64,000 nt of DNA from positions 10,961,199 to 11,025,198 of the forward strand of contig JABAKD010000021.1 in the NCBI GenBank assembly GCA_012845835.1. Direction: 5' to 3'. Made by a program: the position numbers and the translations under genes. The notes beneath the pieces are model-generated. The model did no database searches and was not told the DNA's origin. It worked only from the letters and a program-made list of their open reading frames with translations. Source of the DNA: Undaria pinnatifida (Eukaryota; Sar; Phaeophyceae; Laminariales; Alariaceae). This document shows, piece by piece, positions 11,532-22,435 of the stretch; position 1 is the first letter of the stretch; every line of letters begins with the position of its first letter.

Positions 11532-12062
11532 TAGGTACATAGCACTTTTCGTCTTTTTCTGGGGTATTTTTTTCCCCTTTGTTCCCTCCTTGCGTGTCCA
11601 GGTTTTTGGCTCGTGTTCGGATTATCTTATTTTGGTTTTACTTTAATTTATTTTATTTCATTTTATTGTGTTTCTTTTCCGAGCTTTGGCTCTCCTCTCC
11701 GGTTGGGTTGTTTCTTCGATTTCCCCTTCGTTTTGTTTGTTTCATTTTTTGTTTTTATTTTTATCTTTGTTTTTATTTGTTTTCTTATTTTGTTTTTGTT
11801 TTTTGTTTTTGTTTTTGTTTTTGTTTATTTCGTATTTCTCTCTTCCAATGTATTTCTGTTGCTGACGTATGTATGTTGTGCCTGTCGTACCCAGTACTAG
11901 AACATGACATTGCCTTGTCGAATGCATTACGATGCATTATCTCTGTGTCGTGGCTTGTGACCACAGAGCTGATCTTTCTAGGGTGAAGAATCAGTACGGA
12001 CAATGGGTGTGCTGGATGTCGACGAGTAGAAAAACGGTTTAATGTGAAGAACACACACACAC
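11021..12062 (+). mobile_element. LINE-A, 5'-truncated copy A
   Basis: This copy joins the end of an ORF2-like coding region to a long pyrimidine-rich 3' untranslated region and an ACACAC tail. It therefore links the 3' sequences found at 12.1, 14.0, 19.7 and 28.1 kb to a LINE open reading frame. The untranslated part has a TTATTTTGGTTTTAC region, then CTGTTGCTGACGTATGTATG, TGTGACCACAGAGCTGATC and TTTCTAGGGTGAAGAATC. It was probably made by target-primed reverse transcription that stopped early. Confidence 0.8.
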
Positions 12063-12096
12063 ACTATTAATAGTCGGCGTGGCGCCTTGCTACCCT

Positions 12097-12765
12097 GAGG
12101 GGGGGAAACAGGAGGAGTAGAAGGAAAACCGTCCAAGGGAGTGGGGGCAGGGGGGGCAACAGGAGGAATAGAAGGGAGACCGCGGTGGACGAAGGCAGGA
12201 AGGAGATGGCAGACAGGGTAGAAAGGTACCAGGCCGACTAGTAGGTACGTAGCACTTTTCTTCTTTTTCTGGGGTATTCTTTTCCCCTTTGTTCCCTCCT
12301 TGCATGTCCAGGTTTTAGGCTCGTGTTCGGATTATCTTATTTTGGTTTTACTTTACTTTATTTTATTTCATTTTATTATGTTTCTTTTCCGAGCTTTGGC
12401 TCTCCTTTCCGGTTGGGTTGTTTCCTCGATTTCCCCTTCATTTTGTTTGTTTCATTTTTGTTTTATTTTTATCTTTGTTTTTTATTTGTTTTCTTATTAT
12501 TATTTTGTTTTTGTTTTTGTTCATGTTTTTGTTTATTTCGTATTCTCTCTTCCAATGTATTTCTGTTGCTGACGTATGTATGTTGTGCCTGTCGTACCCA
12601 GTACTAGGGCATGACATTGCGTTGTCGAATGCATTACGATGCATTATCTCTGTGTCGTAGCTTGTGACCACAGAGCTGATCTTTCTAGGGTGAAGAATCA
12701 GTACGGACACTGGGTGTGCTGGATGTCGACGAGTAGAAGAACGGTTTAATGTGAAGAACACACAC
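12097..12765 (+). mobile_element. LINE-A 3' end, copy B
   Basis: A 5'-truncated copy that begins in the GGGGGCAGG repeats of the ORF2 tail. It runs through the same 3' untranslated region as copy A to an ACACAC end. ACCCT flanks it at 12,092-12,096 and 12,766-12,770 and is a likely target-site duplication, although its AC may partly belong to the tail. Confidence 0.8.
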
Positions 12766-12806
12766 ACCCTCTCTATCGTCTCCTCCTTGCGTTCTTCAAC
12801 ACTGGT

Positions 12807-13070
12807 CTCCATAATCCCCCCAACCCCCTTTCAGCTTTGTTTGGGAGTCTCGCATCCGGGCCGAGCAGCGCTCCGAGCTCTTATTTTCCTCCTCTACTAT
12901 TAGTAGCACCTGGCCATGAAAACCGTGGCTGCTTCGAGTCCCCATAATCCCCCCGACCCCCTTTCAGCTTTGTTTGGGGGTCTCGCATGCGGGCCGAGCA
13001 GCGCTCCGAGCTCTTATTTTCCTCCTCTACTTTGATAGCACCTGGCCATGAAAACCGTGGCTGCTTCGAC
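12807..13070. repeat. Tandem duplication, period about 132 bp
   Basis: Two near-identical units carry CCATAATCCCCCC, CCCCCTTTCAGCTTTGTTTG, GGGCCGAGCAGCGCTCCGAG and CCTGGCCATGAAAACCGTGG. The few differences include ATTAGTAG against TTGATAG. The unit overlaps the end of a minus-strand LINE-A fragment, and it shares the GGCCATGAAAACCG block with the R3 insertion at 50.1 kb. Confidence 0.85.
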
Positions 13071-13560
13071 GATCCCCCAGCAACACTTGCCCGCCTTCTT
13101 TGCTGAATGGAATCACGGTACGGTTTCAACTCCAAACTGCCGTGCAGAACCTTCCGTGGAGCCATCGGTGGATCGAAAAACGGCGATGGGGTCTTTCAGG
13201 GTTCCGAGTCAGTTGTTCGATGGTCCACACCTGGCCCCGGTTTTTTTCCACCGGCTGTCTGCGCAATCATCACCCGCCCGACTAGGTAATCGCCCCTTGG
13301 TTTGCCGTATCATTGACAAACGAAGAAGACCTGCCGATTCCGAGTGGTCGTTTCGAGCGGATGGTTGTTTCGATGATCTCGCCTTTCGTCATCTTGAGTG
13401 CCTTGGCGCGCGAGAGGCTGGTGTGGGTTGCACGACGCTGGAGGTGAATGACTCGCCGGGGGACTTCGAGGTGCGCCTTTCGGACCTCGTCAAAGTAGCT
13501 AGTGAGTCGCGTTGAGGGTCCACGTCACATGCCCGTACATCAGAACTTTATTGGATCTGT
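13071..13560 (-). pseudogene. LINE-A ORF2 C-terminal fragment, minus strand
   Basis: Reading down from 13,560, the translation gives YGHVTWTLNATHYFDEVRKAH, followed by RRVIHLQRRATHTSLSRAKA. This matches the segment after the reverse transcriptase in the 25.8 and 47.6 kb copies (WTLGVE...LRSAH...RVIG...SYAKVL). Further down it reaches a diverged version of the RRASVAGG-type end. Several stops and frameshifts interrupt it. No 3' untranslated region follows; the tandem duplication lies there instead. Confidence 0.6.
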
Positions 13561-13986
13561 TCAGTTCGTTATTGACAACATGTTAACTATGAACTGAAGT
13601 TGCCGAATGTATTGATAAATATTTAGCTATTGATATTTGGCCATAAAAACGACTATTAACACGAAGCGGCACCAAAGTCCATGCAGTATATATGAACGAG
13701 TGTTCCGACCTCCGAGGAAGACAGAAGAAGGAAGAAGTCGAGACAAGAGACACAGAATAAAGAAAACTATAGCGGTCTAATCGCGTCTCGCGCAACCAGC
13801 ATAACTTTCTTGGCTATTTCCTTCCGAGAGCTGCAGTTCGACCTACTATCAAGGAGTATGGCGGTGTTCGGTGACGTTGACGACGTGTGGTGTACATGTA
13901 TGTGCTGTGTTTTTCGCTTTAAAGCTGATTTTTTTACCCACCCACATCCAGCGCAAACAGTGTCCGTGCCCGTGCTTTCCTACTAC

Positions 13987-14541
13987 AGGGTAGCAAGGTA
14001 CCAGGCCGACTAGTAGGTACATAGCACTTTTCGTCTTTTTCTGGGGTATTTTTTTTTTTTTTTCCCCTTTGTTCCCTCCTTGCGTGTCCAGGTTTTTGGC
14101 TCGTGTTCGGATTATCTTATTTTGGTTTTACTTTACTTTATTTTATTTCATTTTATTATGTTTCTTTTCCGAGCTTTGGCTCTCCTTTCCGGTTGGGTTG
14201 TTTCTTCGATTTCCCCTTCATTTTGTTTGTTTCATTTTTTGTTTTTATTTTCATCTTTGTTTTTATTTGTGTTTTTTGTTTTTGTTTTTGTTTTTGTTTA
14301 TTTCGTATTTCTCTCTTCCAATGTATTTCTGTTGCTGACGTATGTATGTTGTGCCTGTCGTACCCAGTACTAGGGCATGACATTGCGTTGTCGAATGCAT
14401 TACGATGCATTATCTCTGTGTCGTGGCTTGTGACCACAGAGCTGATCTTTCTAGGGTGAAGAATCAGTACGGACACTGGGTGTGCTGGATGTCGACGAGT
14501 AGAAGAACGGTTTAATGTGAAGAACACACACACACACACAC
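13987..14541 (+). mobile_element. LINE-A 3' end, copy C
   Basis: Begins at AGGGTAGCAAGGTACCAGGC and ends in an ACACAC tail. ACTAC at 13,982-13,986 and 14,542-14,546 is a likely target-site duplication. The insertion splits an older repeat: CCACATCCAGCGCAAACAGT lies before it and GGGGACGAGCTCTGCGGTG after it. Uninterrupted relatives of that repeat lie at 9.19-9.26 and 47.02-47.09 kb. The order of insertion is therefore readable. Confidence 0.85.
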
Positions 14542-14614
14542 ACTACTGGGGACGAGCTCTGCGGTGACGTATTGACGATGTTCTTTGTCACCTGGTACTG
14601 CTACAGCTGCGGTG

Positions 14615-14800
14615 TATCCATTTTAAGACCATCCGGTTTAAGACCATAGTAAAGATAAGACCAAGTAAATCGGCTTGTCACGAAGAAGAAACTACTTGGA
14701 ATTAGAATGGGATGAGTTTGGCTTAAGTTGGCTTGTTGGCTTGTTACGGTGGGGTGGCCTTAAACTGGGTGCATCACTGCTGTCTTTAAAAAGAGAAGCG
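14615..14800 (+). repeat. Dispersed repeat, unit 1 of a pair
   Basis: CCATTTTAAGACCATCCG, ATAAGACCAAG, TTGTCACGAAGAAGAA and CTTAAACTGGGT occur in the same order at 15.24-15.44 kb. The two units are in direct orientation about 600 bp apart. The family is unknown to me. Confidence 0.6.
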
Positions 14801-15234
14801 ACTGAAATCGCGTTTCATTTTTGTTTCGCTATAAACAATCCCGAATTTGCTTCGTTCTAGCCCACCTGGCCATATAGTTCGTTTCTGTTTGCAACAACAT
14901 ACTAGCGCCTCCCCAATCTATTTATGAAACTGGAGGCCTTGACTGCAAGATAAAGTCCTTAGCTTTGTTTCATACGAACGACCAAGTTTACCTTTCATAC
15001 GAAAGATAAAGTCTTTGATTTTTATACTTTTTGTGGTGGTTTCGTACCTACATTGTTGCTTGTTGTTTTCTCTGATTAACTCTCGTGAAATATTCTAAGC
15101 CCGTGGTCACACAAAGGTGCATTATACAAAGCCCAGCGTACAGGTGAGCAAGGCAAAATTTCACTCGAATATGTCGTACCAGGTATAACTTTTGGCTGGA
15201 ACGTGAAAAAGTCCAAAACTGTTGAGATACAGCA

Positions 15235-15440
15235 GTAGTAAGTGGTGCGTCCATTTTAAGACCATCCGATTTAAGATCATGGTAGGTATAAGACCAGGTG
15301 TTTCGGATTGTCACGAAGAAGAAGCTACTTGAAATCAGTGCGGAATGATTTTTGCAGTAACAAAAGATAATACCACAGAAGAGATGAGACCATCTCACCT
15401 AGATTGCCATGTCACCGGGTGTCTTAAACTGGGTATACCA
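15235..15440 (+). repeat. Dispersed repeat, unit 2 of a pair
   Basis: A diverged copy of the unit at 14.6 kb: TCCATTTTAAGACCATCCGA, GGATTGTCACGAAGAAGAAG and CTTAAACTGGGTATACC. Extra sequence is present between the second and third blocks. Confidence 0.6.
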
Positions 15441-15494
15441 CACTGTAGCCTAGACCATGGAATCGCAAGCTTTTCGTAGATACTTTTTTTTTTC

Positions 15495-15804
15495 TTTTTT
15501 TTTTGCACACTTTTTACTTTCCAGCTTCTGGACAAGCCGTGGTCACAGGTGTCATCCCTTCTCCTCCCCAGTTCTTGCCTTCAATTTTTATCGCGCATAG
15601 GGTTCAGCAATCCCACTGCTCGTCGATTATTCATCGAGTGTTGCTAACTCACGCTCTCGCGCTTTCCGCAAGTCAATTTGTGCGCAAGAAAAAGCCCGAA
15701 CGAATTTATACGAGTATGTACTCGGCGGGGCTCGAACTCACGAAACTGACCTATAATATACCAGGCTCGAGGACAACCTGATACGCCACCTGGGCGACCG
15801 GTCT
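15495..15804 (-). repeat. SINE-like element with tRNA-like head
   Basis: On the minus strand a head of about 80 bases runs from GGTCGCCCAGGTGGCGTATC (A-box-like GGTGGCGTA) to a B box, GAGTTCGAGCCCC. The body follows, with the CGCGATAAAAATTGAAGGCA core. The far end has a CCGTGGTCACAGGTGTCATC segment (plus-strand reading) shared with 25.4 and 27.9 kb. This is one of the most complete members of the family. Confidence 0.7.
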
Positions 15805-16279
15805 ATGATACGTTTGCCAACAAATCTTTGTGAATTGGATACGCTAGGAATCGGGGAAGTCAATTTCGACGGATCCGTTTTTGGCAATTTTGATGCCGCC
15901 TTCCTGCACACTCGACTATATCTGATGCATTCAAGGCATGAAACTCCACCACAACAAACATGCAGTCTTCACCTTTCGTCCAAGGCCATTACACACAGCC
16001 ATCATTGGATCAGTTCTGGCATCATCAAATGGATCTGCACGTTGCTGAGGCCTGTGACCAGATATCCTTCGGTGGGCAAAGAAAGCTAAAGAACCCGAAG
16101 AGATTTCCTTACAAAATGAGACAAAAATGAAGAGCGTGTGTGGATTTATTCATGAAGCGTGTGTGTGGATATATTCGAGATAATATCGGCCTTCCACCGC
16201 CGTGTTATTAGGTGTTACTTGCTTGTTTATTACTGTTTGTTTCGGACTCGCAACAAAACTTGACACAGCAGTCGTGTCG

Positions 16280-16412
16280 AGTATACGTTGCGATATGATT
16301 GGCGTCGGGCTGCGAAAGCAACTGTGACACACGCCGCGCATGAAAATACGTGGAAGTGTGGTGAGCTTAAGCTTTATTTTTTTCCCCATCCGTTGGAGGA
16401 TATATGTAAAAA
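16280..16412 (-). repeat. R3 family repeat, partial
   Basis: On the minus strand: CCATCCGTTGGAGG read in reverse, then AAGCTTAAGCTCACCACACT, CCACGTATTTTCATGCGCGG, and a cysteine-codon-rich GTTGCTTTCGCAGCCCGACG. It aligns with 7.64-7.80 kb and with the left end of the 49.76 kb insertion. Confidence 0.6.
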
Positions 16413-16784
16413 AAAAAAGGTGCGATATGACAGGAAGAAAACTTGGCACAACAAGTGGCAGGTAATAGTACCTAATTTAAAAAAAACTTGAAAGTACCAA
16501 ATTAAAAAAAAATTAGAAATACACTTCATTCTGCTGTGGGATCGATCAAAAAGGAATTTGAATCATCTTTGAAAGCTGCGTGTGATAGTTGGTTATTATT
16601 TCATCAAGATACTTCGAAGTATGGCATTCATCAAGATGTAACTTGCAAGATCAAACACGCCTGCGTATATACAAAATTCCAAAAAAGCTTATTTTCACGA
16701 CAACGAACGGATAGAGCGGAAACATACACCGAGCTATGCGCACAGGACGTCTATACATGGTCAACATATGGATATATATATGGG

Positions 16785-18910
16785 TACTATAAAAATAAAA
16801 ATGCACTCCAGCTGTGAGATCGAAGGTTTTGCTGAAACTCATCTTTGCAAGCTGTGTGTGATACTCCGATCGCTCGCATTACGGGCTGTGTGTCCTCATC
16901 AAGGATATAGGTCGGCGACTCCCCTTGGAACTACAGTGTAGCTATCAGGGTCAACAGGGTGAAGTTAGTCAGTTTGTGCGCGGGAACTATAAAACCCGTT
17001 TTCGAGGGGGACAAAATCTGACAGCTGTGGAAGGAAATGTATCAATTTATCAAGTGAATTCTGTAAGTCGTATAGCCGGTGAGGGAGGGCGGAGTTTTGA
17101 AGTGCGTGGGAGCATGGGTTCGAACAGGAGGGAGCGCGGGGGGGGGGGGGGGGGGCGGGGCAACTCAAAATGTGCGTGGAAACTATCAATCCTTCAAGGG
17201 ATAAATCTGACAGTCTTGGAAGGAATGCGCCAGTTCATTGTGTATATCCTGTAAGTCGTACTACGAGTGAGGAGAGGGCGGAGTGTTCGAGGGGGTGGGG
17301 GGGTGGGGGCGTGGGGGGGTGGGGGGGGTGGGGGGGGGGATAAGAGTTTTCAACATTTTTAGGTCGCATAGATGTAGGGGTTTGCTATACGCGTGGTGCT
17401 AGGGCTAGGCGATGGTGCGGGTGGTAGGGGAGGCGGGGGTGTTGGGAGGAGGGGGGGGTGAACTAAAGCTACGTCATGGATGGCTAGAAAGATAATGACG
17501 TGAAGATAATGACGTGATATCAATTGCGTAGAAGTGTTTATTACTCTGGCCGATTTCGATTTAGGTGGGTCGTTCGAACAAGAGGGAACGGGTAAAGAAA
17601 AAAAGGGGGAGGGGCAGAAAGAAATTGGAGCTACTGCATGGACGACTAGAAAGATATTGAGGTGATATCAGCTGGCTGGTAAGGTTTACTACTCTGGCAG
17701 ATTTTGATTCTAGGTGAGGCGTTTGAACAAGAGGGATCGCGGGGGGCGGGGGCCGGGCGGGACACTTCAATACGTGCGCGGAAACTAGAAATCTTTGAAG
17801 GGGACAAATCTGACGGTTGTAGCAGTGATACATTCCTTTATATCCCCTGCCTGGTATTGTTTATTGTTCTAGCAGATTTGATGTTATAACTAAGTAATTT
17901 GTTGTTGTACATGATGGATCGCAAGATAGAATATTTCAATCGATAGGTACAACCATGTAATTACCATGACTTTACCGTTTCGGTGTGGGGCTCTGACATC
18001 GCTAGTTATAAGAAAGACATACACATTGCAAAATACAACAGGCGAGGTGATGTGGTCATGCAATGTCACCACCATTGAGCACGAGGGGGAGAAGTGCAAA
18101 TCGTCAGTGTTTCGAAAGGAACGCTTGGTGTACCCGCGCTCACTCACGTTACTTCGTTAGTTATTCTTCGTTTGGCATAAGTTGGGAGGCGATCGCGCAG
18201 ACGGTAAGTACGAAATACCCTACGCAATAGGTTGGTAATGTGGTCTACCGCAATTTCACCATGTTTGCCCCTACTTCCTTTTCCAATTTTTATCAGCTCG
18301 TGTACGATTTTATGCACATATTTTTTCACTGTGCCGATGTGGGGCTCTGAGGTCGCCAATTCCAAGACAGATACATATTACAAATGTGGCAAGCGAGGCG
18401 ATGTGATTATGCTATGCCACCACTATTGAACACGAGGGAGAGAGGTGCAAATCGTCATTGTTTTGAAAGGAGGAGCGTTTGCGCTCAATGACGTTATTTC
18501 GTTGGGCATATGCTACAGCGTTTGGTAGAGGTTGTCAGGCGATCATGCAGACGGCAGGTAGGCACGAAAGGCCCTGCGTAATTGGTTGGTGGTGTGGTCT
18601 ACTGCAGTTTTAACATATATATCTGCCTGTACTTTTTTTCACATTATTGTTTTCTAGTGTACGATTATACGCCCTGTTTTTTTTTCCCTACCCCTGTGTC
18701 GTCGAAGATATTGTGGTCCTGTAGATGTCGGTCTAAGTCCGGCGCTCTTGTTGGTGGTGCTCACGAAAACATGCCCTAGCGTGTAGTAGATGATCGCTGA
18801 GTGGTGTTCCCTTTCCTTTACATCAAACCAGGTAGTATGTCAACGCAACCGCTTGCTTCAACAGTGAAAACGACAAATGAAATTCTTCACACGTCTGATA
18901 CAGAGGAGAT
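16785..18910 (+). repeat. R1 family repeat, long copy 5
   Basis: Collinear with the copy at 690-2413: a TA-rich run, CTCCAGCTGTGAGATCGAAG, the left block, G-rich sub-units and the AT-balanced right part, ending near ACGTCTGATACAGAGGAGAT. It is longer because the right part holds two diverged tandem sub-units. One contains GATGTGGTCATGCAATGTCA, the next GATGTGATTATGCTATGCCA, each followed by a GATCGCGCAGACGG-like or GATCATGCAGACGG block. I see no coding capacity. Confidence 0.7.
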
Positions 18911-19334
18911 ATATCGTACGTATGTAAAAATGTCGGAAAAACGGACTGGAGTTTGGCGGAACGAAGAGGAAATATCGGAGAACTGAGTTGGAGGGGGGGG
19001 TGGTTCCAGGGGGAGGAATGCCGGGGGAAAATCGGAGGACCTCAGCAACAACAAGGTAGCACAGCAGCAGCACAGCAGCCGCAGCGAGTATCGGATGCAA
19101 CAACCGGTAGAGGTAGAAGGAAGTAGCGCCCACGTAGCAGCGACAGCAGTAGCGGTAGCAGCAGGGAGAAGATCGACACATATTGATATCGACGAGGTGA
19201 TGTTGGATTAATTCGTGGTTTGCGCTTTTTTTTTTCGTGGTTTCTGGATTTTCGATTATTTCACCATATTTTTTATGTTGACACCATTTTTCGTTCATCC
19301 CCTCCACGATATTTTAAAATTTCGAGTTTTTTTT

Positions 19335-19450
19335 CTCCTCCTCCGTCCGGGTTCACAAAGTGGACTCTTCTCCCACCTGTCCACACGACGATGTACGCGC
19401 CATCATTTTTGTCGCGAGAAGGCTTCATCCAACCCTCTCTTTGCTACAGA
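19335..19450 (-). repeat. Diverged SINE-like fragment
   Basis: GGGTTCACAAAGTGGACTCT, GATGTACGCGCCATCATTTT and TGTCGCGAGAAGG match in order the body of the unit at 5.04-5.35 kb. The head is missing. Confidence 0.45.
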
Positions 19451-19673
19451 TGTTGACACTTAGAGTCATCTGGTATACGTTGCAAGTTGCTATTAATCAT
19501 ATCATACGACAGACAGTTTTCAGACTGGTGTTGAGGTCGTTTATCGATGCAGTACCTAGAAAGCACAAGTCTCGGCAGTCATATCTTAGATATCGTACCT
19601 GGTATCATTTACGTACATGCACAGCAGTTCACAGGCTAATCATATCCGATACCTGGTTAAAGTATTGTAGTAC

Positions 19674-19884
19674 GTCTGTTGCTGACGTATGTATGTTGTG
19701 CCTGTCGTACCCAGTACTAGGGCATGACATTGCGTTGTCGAATGCATTACGATGCATTATCTCTGTGTCGTAGCTTGTGACCACAGAGCTGATCTTTCTA
19801 GGGTGAAGAATCAGTACGGACACTGGGTGTGCTGGATGTCGACGAGTAGAAGAACGGTTTAATGTGAAGAACACACACACACAC
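19674..19884 (+). mobile_element. LINE-A 3' end, copy D (shortest)
   Basis: Only the last 210 bases of LINE-A are present, from CTGTTGCTGACGTATG to the ACACAC tail. Flanking GTAC/ACGT bases (about 19,670-19,675 and 19,883-19,888) could be a 4-base duplication but cannot be separated from chance. The copy shows the minimum 3' segment that could be inserted. Confidence 0.8.
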
Positions 19885-19955
19885 GTACCCGTACACGTTA
19901 AGAGGGACAGTCTTCGGTAGCCCTCTTGGAACCGGTAGCAAGATATTCAAGATAC

Positions 19956-20081
19956 GAGTTGTTGCTGAAGTAAGAAGATAGGCTGCGTGGGATCATGATC
20001 ACATACATACCCTGAGAAACGAGTTGTTGCTGAAGAAGATAGGCTGCGTAGGATCATGGTCAAATACATACCCTGAGATAC
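19956..20081. repeat. Tandem duplication, 65 and 61 bp units
   Basis: GAGTTGTTGCTGAAG starts units at 19,956 and 20,021, each ending in ACATACATACCCTGAGA. A third unit starts at 20,082 and degenerates after GAGTTGTTAC. Confidence 0.85.
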
Positions 20082-20399
20082 GAGTTGTTACACAGCAAGG
20101 TTGTAGGATATCGTATTGGGGTCCTTTGCTCCTTGGGATTATAGCTTGTTTTTTGAATATTTTTCTTGTACGGGATACTGAGGGTATCTTGCGTCTTTGA
20201 GCTACGAACAGCGCACCACGCGCACACCCCTAACGTCGTCACTCCACATCTATACATCTACACCTCAGATCTCTACATCTCTGAAGCCAATCAATCAACA
20301 TATCGGATTGGTGTCGCCGACCAGCGTCATCATCTCCTCTTCTGTATTTGGAGCTCCTCTCTTACAGGCTCACCTAACCGTGGCCTTCGTTTGCCTCAC

Positions 20400-20875
20400 G
20401 TCATATATATTACAAAAATTAAAATAAACTCCAGCTGTGATCGAATATTTTGTCGAAACTCATCTCTGCAAGCTGTGTGTGATACTCCGATCGCGCGTAT
20501 TACGGGTTGTGTGCCCTCATTAAGGATATAGGTCGGCGACTCCCCTTGCAACTACAGTGGAGCTGTCAGGGTCAAAAGGGTGATGCTAGGCAGTCTGTGC
20601 GCGGAAACTATAAAACCCGTTTCTGAGGGGGACAAAATCTGACAGCTGTGGAAGGAAACGCATCAGTTTGTCAATTGAATCCTGTAAGTCGAATAACCGG
20701 CGAGGGGAGGGCGGAGTTTTGAAGGACGTGGGGGGCTGATTTTGATCAAAAGGGGGGCGGGAGGGGGGGAACGGGAGAAAGGACAGGTGGGGCAGCTCAA
20801 TTTGTGCGTGAAAACTATAAATCCTTCTTGTGGGGGCGGGGGGGCGGGGATGTGGCGGAGAGGAGGGGGGGGGGG
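20400..20875 (+). repeat. R1 family repeat, copy 6
   Basis: Follows a CATATATATTACAAAAATT run. It has the left block, then two sub-units: GTGCGCGGAAACTATAAAAC, and the diverged TTGTGCGTGAAAACTATAAA. It ends in a G-rich tract, GGGGGGCGGGGATG. Confidence 0.7.
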
Positions 20876-20959
20876 TATATATAGGCTGTGTTTTCATCGG
20901 GTCATCCGAAAGCGAGCCTACGAGCGTACACCAGCTAAGAGTTGATACACGCCACGTGC

Positions 20960-21055
20960 CATCTCATACACAAGGTCTAATCTTCTTCCCTTGTCGACGC
21001 GCATCGAGTTTCGCTTTGCCCACGCTGCTAGGCGCTCTAACCAATTGATTCCTTC
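20960..21055 (-). repeat. SINE-like repeat fragment
   Basis: CTTCTTCCCTTGTCGACGCG and CCCACGCTGCTAGGCGCTCT match 5.16-5.23 kb. Only the part nearest the tRNA-like head of that unit is present. Confidence 0.45.
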
Positions 21056-21249
21056 GATTGACTAACGCTGCACATTGTCGGAAGGCAAACCAAATCATAA
21101 CATTTAAATAATAATATCGACGAGATCTCTCCAGAGCCTGCCACGTCCTTTCGTCGTGTACGCGTTGTGCGCCCCTCTTGTTGTGGGAAAAAATCGACTC
21201 TCTGAAATACTGCTACTTGTATAATATACATTTTTTATTTTCATGTTTG

Positions 21250-21430
21250 TATCCTCGGGTGGATGGGGGGAAACCACGAAAGCTCACCACAAACTTCCAG
21301 GTATTTTCATACACGTCGTGTCAATTTCATTCAACTGCATTCGCAATCCAGCTGGCTTGCTGGCTTGTCCTTCAGTTACCGTGGTAGCGACAGCGCGGGC
21401 TGTCCCTACCGGCGGTCCCCCTGAAAATCA
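21250..21430 (+). repeat. R3 family repeat, partial
   Basis: TCCTCGGGTGGATGGGGGGA is followed by GAAAGCTCACCACAAACTTC and CAGGTATTTTCATACACGTC, then GTGTCAATTTCA, GCGACAGCGCGGGCTGTCCC and TACCGGCGGTC. The order matches the left half of the 49.76 kb insertion. Confidence 0.65.
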
Positions 21431-21599
21431 CCCCCCCAATGGCCCGAATTTCTCGCTAGTTTTATCGCTGGGCATGGGTTCCCTAAGGGTGGGGGGTGGC
21501 TCTATGCCTCGCACAAAATCTGATTTATTATTAGAGTAAACTGAAAATGCAATGATTTCCGATGGACAAATCCATGGCTTAGATATATACAAATATATA

Positions 21600-22435
21600 T
21601 ATATATATATTATAAGAAATGAAAGTACACTCCAGCTGTGAGATCGAAGATGTCGTCGAAACTCATCTTTGCAAGCTGTGTGTGATACTCCGATCGCGCG
21701 TAGTACGGGTTGTGTGTCCTCATTATTAAGGATATAGGTCGGCGACTCCCCTTACAACTACAGTGTAGCTATCAGGGTCAACAGGGTGATGTTAGTCAGT
21801 CTGTGCGCGGAAATTATAAAACCCGTTTCTGAGGGGGACAAAATCTGACAGCTGTGGAGGGAAATGTATCCGTTTATCAAGTGAATCCTGTGAGTCGAGT
21901 AACCGGTGAGGGGGGGGCGGAGTTTTGAAGGATGTGGGGGCCTGGTTTTGATCAAAAGCGAGCGGGGTTGGAGGGGGGGGGGAAGGGGGGGGGGGGGGGG
22001 GGGGGGGGGACGGGCGGGCAATTTGTGCGCGGAAGCTATAAATCCTTTCGAGGGGATAAATCTGACGCTTTGGGGAAAAAAAAAAAAATGCACCAGTTCA
22101 TCATAGGGGGGGGGTTGAGGCGGGGGTGGGGCGTGTGGGGCAGCTCAATCTGTGCGTGGAAACTATACATTATTTTGAGGGGATAAAATGTGACGGTTTT
22201 GGAACTAATGCATCAGTTTATCATGTATATCCTGGGGTAAGTCGTACAATCAGTGAGTAGAGAGAGGGCGGAGTGTTCGAGGGGGTGGGGGTGGGATGGG
22301 GTGGGGGCGTTGGGGAGGTGGGGGGTGGGGGCGGGGGGGGGGGGGGGGGGGGGAGGAAGGGTTTTAGGTGAGGGGTCTGTCATACGCGTGGTGCTAGGTC
22401 TAGGCGATGGTGCGGGTGGTGGGGAACAAATATAT
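21600..22435 (+). repeat. R1 family repeat, copy 7
   Basis: Starts in a long TA run with AAGTACACTCCAGCTGTGAG. It has the left block and three G-rich sub-units with long G homopolymers (for example near 21,990-22,010 and 22,335-22,355). It ends in GCTAGGTCTAGGCGATGGTG. It is the inverted partner of the copy at 42.48-43.60 kb. Confidence 0.7.

Noticed and set aside
11579..11986. Phenylalanine-rich membrane-like proteins (also at 12.3, 14.1 and 28.25 kb)
   Set aside because: They are translations of the T-rich 3' untranslated region of LINE-A; indels between copies do not preserve the frame.
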